From positions 3,782,001-3,846,000 of the forward strand of contig NZ_CP053904.1 in assembly GCF_013256425.1 (NCBI RefSeq): a DNA stretch of 64,000 bases, read 5' to 3'. This DNA comes from Hymenobacter sp. BRD67. GTDB lineage: Bacteria > Bacteroidota > Bacteroidia > Cytophagales > Hymenobacteraceae. Position numbers and translations under genes: made by a program. Positions 58,250 through 64,000 of the stretch are shown here, piece after piece. The stretch's first letter is position 1; every line of letters starts with the position of its first letter. The notes under the pieces are model-generated. The model did not search any database, was not told the origin of the DNA, and worked only from the letters and a program-made list of their open reading frames with translations.

Positions 58250-58382
58250 CGGCGCGCAGACAGGAACGAGGCTAAGACTTTTTTTCTTCCTGGCCGTAAT
58301 TCTCAGCTGAAGTCTGCTTGTCGAAGCATTGACGGCCTGGCTAGCTACCGTCCACTCACCCTGGCAAGGGAGCCGAAAGACT

Positions 58383-58447
58383 GTCTTATATTAAATATAC
58401 CTTATACCTTATACCTTATACCTTATACCTTATACCTTATATAAGAC
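58383..58447. repeat. Heptamer tandem repeat (CCTTATA)6 with flanking inverted ends
   Basis: Six perfect CCTTATA units at 58400-58441, flanked by GTCTTATA (58383-58390) and TATAAGAC (58440-58447), an 8-base inverted repeat. It lies in the 279-base gap between the CheB-CheR gene and the histidine kinase, just before a -7 element at 58453-58460. Such simple repeats can change copy number and alter promoter activity. Confidence 0.9.
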
Positions 58448-58452
58448 TGAAT

Positions 58453-58460
58453 TACTTTTG
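58453..58460 (+). promoter_or_regulatory. -7 promoter element of the histidine kinase gene
   Basis: TACTTTTG matches TAnnTTTG. The -33 position falls inside the heptamer repeat array. Confidence 0.5.
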
Positions 58461-58528
58461 CGGTCGAGGTTGTGCCAACCTGCCACTGGCCCGAGCTTTA
58501 TGGCCCGAAGCTTTCTTTCTCCAGCGCT

Positions 58529-60894
58529 ATGAGCCCGCCCGATGCTACCAACCCTACCTTGCCCCCGACCCCAGCGCCGCGCTGCAAAGCCTGCGTATGC
58601 GCGCCGAGCGGCGCCGGCTGGTAGCAGAAAGCCTGCCGGCCAACATAAATCCTGAGGTGCAGCGCCTGGTGCAGGAGCTGCAAGTGCACCAGATAGAGCT
58701 CGAAATGCAGTACGAGGAGCTGCTGCTGGCGCAGACCGAGGCCGAAAGCAACCGTCTGAAATACCTCGACCTCTACGACTTTGCACCGGTGGGCTATTGT
58801 ACGCTGACTGCCAACGGCACCTTGCAGCAGCTAAACCTGCACCTGAGCCAGCTGTTGGGCCAGGTGCGCCAGCAACTGCTCAACCGCCGGCTGGCCCTGT
58901 TTGTAGTGCCCGCCGAGCGCCCGGCGTTTGCCGACTTTATAGCCCGCTTGTGGGCAGGGCCCGACCAGCGGCAGTCGTGCGAGCTGACGATGCAGCGCGA
59001 TGACCGAACCACGTTTTTTGCCCAGCTCGAAGGTGTGCTGGCGCCGGAGGGCGCCGGGCCGGGCCGGCCCGCCACCGGCTGCCGTCTGGTAGTGCTCGAC
59101 ATAACCGAGCGCCGCCGGGTGGCTGCTGCGCTGGCCGCCAGCGAAGCCCGCTTTCGGGCGGCCTTCGAGCAAAGCCGCGATGCCGCGCTCCTGCTCGAAG
59201 GCTATTCCTTTGCCGATGCGAATAGCATTGCCCTGCGCATGCTAGGCGTGGCCAGTACCGAGCAGCTAAAGGGCCGGCGCCTGCCCGAGTTCTGGCCCGA
59301 GCGGCAGCCCGACGGCCGCCGCTCGCTTCAGCTGCTTACCGACTGCATGAGCCATGCCCGCAGCAACGGCTGGTGCCGCCTCGAATGGATGCGCTACAAC
59401 GCCGCTGGCGAACCGGTGTGGGACGAGCTCTCCTTTACGCCGGTACTTGTGCAGGGCCAGGCGCTGCTGTCGGTGGTGTGGCGCGATATAACGGCCCGCC
59501 AGCACAGCGAGCAGCAGCTGCGCGAAAGCGAGGCCCGCCTCCAGATGGCCCTGGCCGCTGCCAACACCGGCGTCTGGAGCTGGGAGCTGGCGACCGGGCA
59601 GCTGCAGCAGGATGCCCGGGCTCAGCAAATATTTGGGCTCAACACCGCGCCTACCGCCCACACCCTGCCCTTTGCCTGCTTACAGGATGCCATTTATCCC
59701 GCCGACCAGGCAGTGGTGCAGCAGGCCCTCGACCAAGCCATGCTTACGCACGCGGTATTCGACCTAGAGCACCGCCTGGTGCGGGCCGATGGCACGGTAA
59801 GCTACGTGGCGGCCATGGGTCGCTTCAGCTACGACGAGCGCACTGGCCAGCCCCGGCATCTTACCGGGCTGGTGCGCGACGTCACGAGCCGGCGCGTGGC
59901 GCAGGAAGAGCTCAGCTATAAGAACCGCCTGCTGGGCAATATTCTGCACCACTTGCCCGTAGTGCTCAGCCGCCTGGGCCTGGATGGGTGCTACCGCGAG
60001 CAAACTGGCTACGCGCTGCGCCGCCTGGGCCTGGCCAACAACGAGCTGGTAGGCCAGAAAGAGGCCGACTTGTTTCCGACTACGGCGGCGCACTTCGAGC
60101 GGCTGCGTACCGGCCAGAGCGACAGCTACGTGCTGACTATCGAGTATCAGGGCCGGTCGGCCGTGCTGCAGTGCTTCGGCTTTTTTGATGAGGAAAAGCA
60201 GGAAGTAGTCATCTTCGCCCTCGATGTTACCGAGTCGGAGCGCCTGAAGGAAGAGGCTACCCAGCTTAAGCTGCGCCAGCAGCAGGAAGTGCTCTCGGCC
60301 ATCCTCACCACGCAGGAGCAGGAGCGCCGCCGCATTGCCGAAGCGCTGCACAACGGCGTAGGTCAGCTGCTTTACGCGACGCGCCTGCACCTCGATACGC
60401 TGCCGCCCTCCGAGGCTGTGCGCGCCGGCCGGCAGCTGCTCAATGAGGCTATTCAGGCCACGCGCAACATCTCGTTTGAGCTTACGCCTACCATCCTGGA
60501 AGACTTTGGCCTCGCTGCTGCCCTGCAGGAGCTAGTGGGCCGCATTCCCGGCAGCCTGGCCGTCGACCTCAACCTCAAGGGCCTGGCGCAGACGCTGCCC
60601 AGCATGTTGGCTACCGCCATCTACCGCATTGTGCAGGAACTGCTAAATAATGCCATGAAGCACGCCCAGGCCCAGGAGGTATTTGTGGAGGTAAGCCAGG
60701 AAAATGAGCAGGTATATATTGTGGTGGAAGACGATGGGGTGGGGTTTGAGGCCAGCAGCCCGGCTTCGCTGGCGGGCATCGGGCTGGCCGGCATTCGTAC
60801 GCGGGTGGGGCTGCTGGGCGGCTCGATTACTATCAAATCGCGGCCGGGCCAGGGCACGGGCTTCTTTCTGCAGCTGCCGGTACCCGCCGCCTAA
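58529..60894 (+). CDS. PAS-domain sensor histidine kinase (HisKA_3 type), frameshifted near the start
   Basis: About 788 residues. An N-terminal helical region (QELQVHQIELEMQYEELLLAQ) precedes three or four PAS domains (~60-560; e.g. FAPVGYCTLTANGTLQQLN). A HisKA_3 dimerisation domain carries the phospho-accepting His in EQERRRIAEALHNGVGQLLY, followed by a HATPase (RIVQELLNNAMKHAQA, VEDDGVGFEA, GIGLAGIRTRVGLLGG). From ATG 58529 the frame breaks in the C5 run at 58562-58566; adding one C joins PTLPP to DPSAALQSLRMRAERRR. ATG 58597 is the unbroken alternative. No response regulator is adjacent. It probably receives input with the CheB-CheR-PAS protein. Confidence 0.9.
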
Positions 60895-60983
60895 AGCAGC
60901 TGCGCGAAGTACGTAAGTGATATACGGGAAGTTAGCCCTCGTAAATCAGGGTTTTTCGCTTGTTTTATTGCATTAAAACGGTG

Positions 60984-60991
60984 TAGCTTTG
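60984..60991 (+). promoter_or_regulatory. -7 promoter element of the STAS-like gene
   Basis: TAGCTTTG matches TAnnTTTG, 60 bases before ATG 61051; a TTG at 60960 gives a spacing of 21, slightly long. Confidence 0.45.
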
Positions 60992-61050
60992 TAGAAGGTG
61001 CTTTATGGCCAATGGTTATAGAATATCAACTTACTCTACTCTCTTCTACT

Positions 61051-61458
61051 ATGAAAACAAGCGCTACGTTTACTATTCATATCAGTACATACCGGGCCAC
61101 GGTGGGCCTGAGCCTGCGCGGCCGTTGCGATACGCCGGCCGCGGCCACCCAGCTTGAGCAGGCTATTGCGGAGGTCATGAGCTACGGCCAGCCCTTTATC
61201 TGGGTCGATTGCCAGCGCCTGGCTTATCTGAGCTGGCAGGCCCAGCGGGCCATTCTCAACGTCAGCCAGCAGGCACGGCTAGCCGGCAGCACCATCTACT
61301 GGTGCGGCTTCCTGCCCGGTGTGCTCACCCAGCTGGCCGATACCGGCCTGCACCTGCTGCTTACCATGCTGCCCGCCGCGGCCTACCAGGGCCCAGCCAC
61401 GCTGCTCCAGGAAACCGTGCCCACGGCCCCGCACACGCACAAGTTTATGGAAGGGTAA
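61051..61458 (+). CDS. STAS-like small protein
   Basis: 135 residues. The block FIWVDCQRLAYLSWQAQRAILNVSQQAR has the beta-strand/helix layout of the STAS central motif, with Ser in the usual phosphorylation region; LAGSTIYWCGFLPGVLTQL follows. STAS proteins act as anti-anti-sigma factors or signal relays. Being next to the histidine kinase suggests membership of that signalling island. The assignment is by pattern only. Confidence 0.65.
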   Translation: MKTSATFTIHISTYRATVGLSLRGRCDTPAAATQLEQAIAEVMSYGQPFIWVDCQRLAYLSWQAQRAILNVSQQARLAGSTIYWCGFLPGVLTQLADTGLHLLLTMLPAAAYQGPATLLQETVPTAPHTHKFMEG

Positions 61459-61498
61459 GCGGGCAGCTGAAGCCCCCTTACGTCGTTGGCCATCAAAA

Positions 61499-62539
61499 TC
61501 AGGCCTTCGCCTTATAGTGCACGCCAGGTAGCGCCCGCAGCCGCTCGGCGGCCTGCTCGGCCGTGATGTCGCGCTGGGCATTGGCCAGCAGCTCGTAGCC
61601 CACCATAAACTTCTTTACCGTGGCCGAGCGCAGCAGCGGCGGCAAAAAGTGCATGTGCAGGTGCCACTCGGGGTAGTCTTTGCCATCGGTGGGCCGCTGG
61701 TGAAAGCCAGCCGAGTACGGGAAGCTGATTTCAAACAGGTTGTCGTAGCGAATGGTAAGCTGGCTCAGAATGTCGGCCAGCCCGTCGCGCTCCGGGTCGG
61801 TAAGCTGGGTAAGGTCCTGCACGGCGCGGCGCGGCAGCACCAGCGTTTCGAAGGGCCACACCGCCCAAAAAGGCACCAGCACTACCCAGGTGTCATTTTC
61901 GACCACGAAGCGGGTTTTGGTTTTCTCCTCAATGGCGAGGTAGTCGCTGAGCAGCGTCCGGCCGTTTTTCTCGAAATACGCTTTCTGGGTCTGGCTTTCC
62001 CTGGCGGGCAGGTCGGGCACAGTGCGCTCGCTCCAAATCTGGCCGTGCGGGTGCGGGTTCGAGCAGCCCATTACAAAGCCTTTGTTTTCAAATATCTGCA
62101 CGTAATTAATAGCCGGGTCGGCCCCCAGCGTGCGAAACTCGTCGGTCCATACATCCACTACGCGGCGAATTTCCGCCACCGGCATCTCGGGCAGGGTCAG
62201 GTCGTGGCGGGGCGAAAAGCACAGCACGCGGCAGTGCCCGGTTTCGGCCTCGGCCCGCAGCAGGCCACCTTCGGCAAACGAGCCGGGCTCTCCCGCGGGC
62301 AGCAGCGCCGCGAAATCGTTATCGAACACAAACTGGTGCTCGTATGGCGGGTTTACGGCGCCGCTGGTGCGGGTATTACCGGGGCAGAGGTAGCAGGTGG
62401 GGTCGTAGGCGGGGCGCACTTCCACCTCGTTCTTTTCCTGCTGGCCCTGCCAGGGGCGCTTGGCGCGGTGCGGCGATACAAGTACCCACTCATCGAGCAG
62501 CGGGTTGTGGCGGCGGTGGGGCTGCGAGGCGAGGTCCAT
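61499..62539 (-). CDS. galT: Galactose-1-phosphate uridylyltransferase
   Basis: 346 residues of the HIT-superfamily GalT. The N-terminal CYLCPGNTRTSG zinc site, the active-site SNPHPHGQIW and the second-half WHLHMHFLPP are all present. It converts UDP-glucose and galactose 1-phosphate to UDP-galactose and glucose 1-phosphate in the Leloir pathway. It follows galK and the four-helix gene on the same strand. Confidence 0.95.
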   Translation of the reverse strand: MDLASQPHRRHNPLLDEWVLVSPHRAKRPWQGQQEKNEVEVRPAYDPTCYLCPGNTRTSGAVNPPYEHQFVFDNDFAALLPAGEPGSFAEGGLLRAEAETGHCRVLCFSPRHDLTLPEMPVAEIRRVVDVWTDEFRTLGADPAINYVQIFENKGFVMGCSNPHPHGQIWSERTVPDLPARESQTQKAYFEKNGRTLLSDYLAIEEKTKTRFVVENDTWVVLVPFWAVWPFETLVLPRRAVQDLTQLTDPERDGLADILSQLTIRYDNLFEISFPYSAGFHQRPTDGKDYPEWHLHMHFLPPLLRSATVKKFMVGYELLANAQRDITAEQAAERLRALPGVHYKAKA

Positions 62540-62572
62540 AGGGGTAATGGTTAATTTTTTAGCGATTAATGG

Positions 62573-62950
62573 TTAATGTCTGCTGACCGTCTTGGCAGTT
62601 TTGAGGGAGCTGATGAGCAGCTTTAGCAACTCGGTGGCGTCGGCGCGCAGGCTTTGCGCTTGTGGTGGCGTGAGGTAATCAGTAGCTTCAAGTAGCTCAA
62701 GCCAGTAAAGCGCTTCGTTTATTTCCTTCTGGGCAATGGCCAGCTTGTGAATAAAGTCAGCTTTAGATTCGGCATGTTCAGCTTCGCGTATCATGGCTCC
62801 TACGCTGGTGCCACACCGTAGCAGCTGCTTAGCAAGCACATATTCTCGCTTTGCCGTCGTCAGGTGCTGATGCACACCCACGACTCGCACCGCAAAACGA
62901 AAGCTCTTGTTCCGAAGGATATTTTCTTTAGGCCCCGGACAATTAACCAT
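62573..62950 (-). CDS. Four-helix-bundle (S23-type) protein
   Basis: 125 residues from ATG 62950: NKSFRFAVRVVGVHQHL, LAKQLLRCGTSVGAMIREAEHA, DFIHKLAIAQKEINEALYWLELL are typical of the small four-helix proteins first seen as 23S rRNA intervening-sequence products. The start overlaps the last codons of galK by 8 bases, and the gene sits between galK and galT as an insertion into the galactose operon. Function unknown. Confidence 0.88.
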   Translation of the reverse strand: MVNCPGPKENILRNKSFRFAVRVVGVHQHLTTAKREYVLAKQLLRCGTSVGAMIREAEHAESKADFIHKLAIAQKEINEALYWLELLEATDYLTPPQAQSLRADATELLKLLISSLKTAKTVSRH

Positions 62951-64000
62951 TAAAAAGCTCGCCCACGCCATCGGCGAGGTTTGTCACGTACGTATCCAGC
63001 TTCCGGCCTGCTTTCTCCTGGTAGCCGTTGGTCATGAAAGCGATAAACTTATCGACCTCAGTGGCAGCCACCAGGTTGAGGGTGCAGCCGCCGAAGCCAC
63101 CGCCCATCATACGGGCTCCGTAGCAGCCGGGCGCGTGGCGGGCCAGCTCTTCGAGCACATCGAGCTCGGCGCAGCTCACCTGGTAGAGGTCGCGCAGGCC
63201 GGCGTGGCTGGCGTAAAGCAGCTCGCCTACCTCCGACAGCGGCTTGCCTTCCACCAGGCGGGCGGTGAGGGTTTGTACGCGCTGGTTTTCCTCCACCACG
63301 TAGCGGCAGCGCTTTTCAACTACTTCGCCCAGCTCGGCTTTGGCAGCTTCAATGTCGGGTAGGGTCGCGTCGCGCAGCGACTTGATGGCCGGATTGTGCT
63401 TTTGCAATATCGCCACGCCCCTGGCGCACTCCTGGCGGCGGGTGTTGTACTCCGAGTCGCCGAGCGCGTGCTTTACGCCCGAATTACAGAGCACCAGCCG
63501 CGCATGGGTGGTATCGAGCGGAAAATAAGCATATTCGAGCGAGCGGCAGTCGAGCTCCACTACGTGCCCGGCGCGGCCAAACAAGCTGGCAAACTGGTCC
63601 ATGAGTCCGCACATTACCTTGGCGTACTCATGCTCGGCGGTTTGCGAGAGGTGGGCCAGCGTCATGGTATCCAGGCCCAGGTGCAGCAGCTGGTTCAGGC
63701 CCCAGGCGATGCCGCACTCGGCTGCGGCCGACGACGACAGGCCGGCCCCGCTCGGGATATCGCCGCCAAAGGCACAGTCGAAGCCGGGCACCGACACGCC
63801 CCGCTTCAGCAGCCCCGCCACTACGCCCAGCTGGTAGTTGGCCCAGTGCCCGCCGGGTAGCGGCGCAACGTCGGCCACTGCTACCTCGTAGCTGGCATCG
63901 AAGTCGAGCGCCCGCAGCCGAATCCGGTCGGTGCCGGTAAGGCGCAGCGCGAAGCGGATTTCCTTATCAATGGCCGCCGGCAGAACCAGCCCATCGTTGT
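62943..64000 (-). CDS. galK: Galactokinase, N-terminus beyond window end
   Basis: GHMP-kinase family. The frame is open to the window end, where it reads NDGLVLPAAIDKEIRFALR, a typical early galactokinase segment, so only ~35-40 N-terminal residues are missing. Motif 2 (PSGAGLSSSAAAECG, ATP-binding) and motif 3 (ARMMGGGFGGCTLNLV) are intact. It phosphorylates galactose for galT. The GTG at 63878 is internal, not the start. Confidence 0.95.
   Translation of the reverse strand, partial: NDGLVLPAAIDKEIRFALRLTGTDRIRLRALDFDASYEVAVADVAPLPGGHWANYQLGVVAGLLKRGVSVPGFDCAFGGDIPSGAGLSSSAAAECGIAWGLNQLLHLGLDTMTLAHLSQTAEHEYAKVMCGLMDQFASLFGRAGHVVELDCRSLEYAYFPLDTTHARLVLCNSGVKHALGDSEYNTRRQECARGVAILQKHNPAIKSLRDATLPDIEAAKAELGEVVEKRCRYVVEENQRVQTLTARLVEGKPLSEVGELLYASHAGLRDLYQVSCAELDVLEELARHAPGCYGARMMGGGFGGCTLNLVAATEVDKFIAFMTNGYQEKAGRKLDTYVTNLADGVGELFNG

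Noticed and set aside
58316..58329. Third copy of the 29.6-kb palindrome
   Set aside because: Only a 14-base core (GCTTGTCGAAGCAT) remains, without an inverted partner; noted as a relic, not called as a repeat element.

Overview
The window looks like chromosomal core DNA of a high-GC member of the Bacteroidota, most likely a Hymenobacter-type cytophagalean. The evidence is the gene content (DUF4175 protein, very large LepB, PiT carrier, DUF4385, CoaX, SurA-like PpiD, Big_5-type lipoprotein, a porin ending in an RWFIKR-type motif). There are also several promoter elements of the Bacteroidota type (TTG-N19-TAnnTTTG), the best one in front of an initiator tRNA. There is no rRNA operon, prophage, transposon or CRISPR array.

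Layout. 0-16 kb: a frameshifted unknown lipoprotein, a TPR protein and PpiD, then an envelope/cofactor run (LptC, outer-membrane protein, CoaX), an RGG-like pseudouridine synthase, a DksA-like protein, RibH, a YfgM-like TPR protein, PDH E1-alpha, and divergent recF with a DUF721 gene. 16-26 kb: a perfect parS, a low-GC HTH gene inside a dense cluster of TGTAAC motifs, GDPD, DUF2939, rhomboid protease, polyprenyl synthase, RNase R, a double-ATPase peptide ABC protein and LspA. 26-37 kb: IleS, an MMPL/RND exporter, a DUF433/DUF5615 toxin-antitoxin-like pair, GlyS, PiT and two small genes. 37.4-38.0 kb: a gene-free stretch full of DnaA boxes, proposed as oriC. 38-53 kb: Ig-like lipoprotein, methyltransferase, MnmG, Ate-like transferase, YbeY, an RsbW-like anti-sigma factor, DUF4175, two paralogous orphan proteins, a BlaR1/BlaI pair, an MFS exporter, tRNA-fMet and LepB. 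54-61.5 kb: a chemotaxis-like signalling island without motility genes (CheB, CheB-CheR-PAS, PAS histidine kinase, STAS-like protein). 61.5-64 kb: galactose genes (galT, a four-helix-bundle protein, and galK cut by the window end).

RecF, MnmG, parS and the DnaA-box cluster lie within about 26 kb, which fits an origin-proximal part of the chromosome.

A dominant technical feature is that about a dozen genes, including near-universal ones (mnmG, rnr, ybeY), are broken by single-base indels, almost all in or next to G/C runs. Reading across these sites restores family-length proteins. I therefore annotate them as single genes and regard the breaks as probable sequence errors rather than pseudogenes. 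No obviously new multi-gene system was recognised. The most rewarding signals are the oriC candidate, the TGTAAC array with its HTH gene, the two paralogs that each have a terminator-like hairpin directly before the start codon, the AT-rich patch inside ileS, and the heptamer repeat before the histidine kinase.
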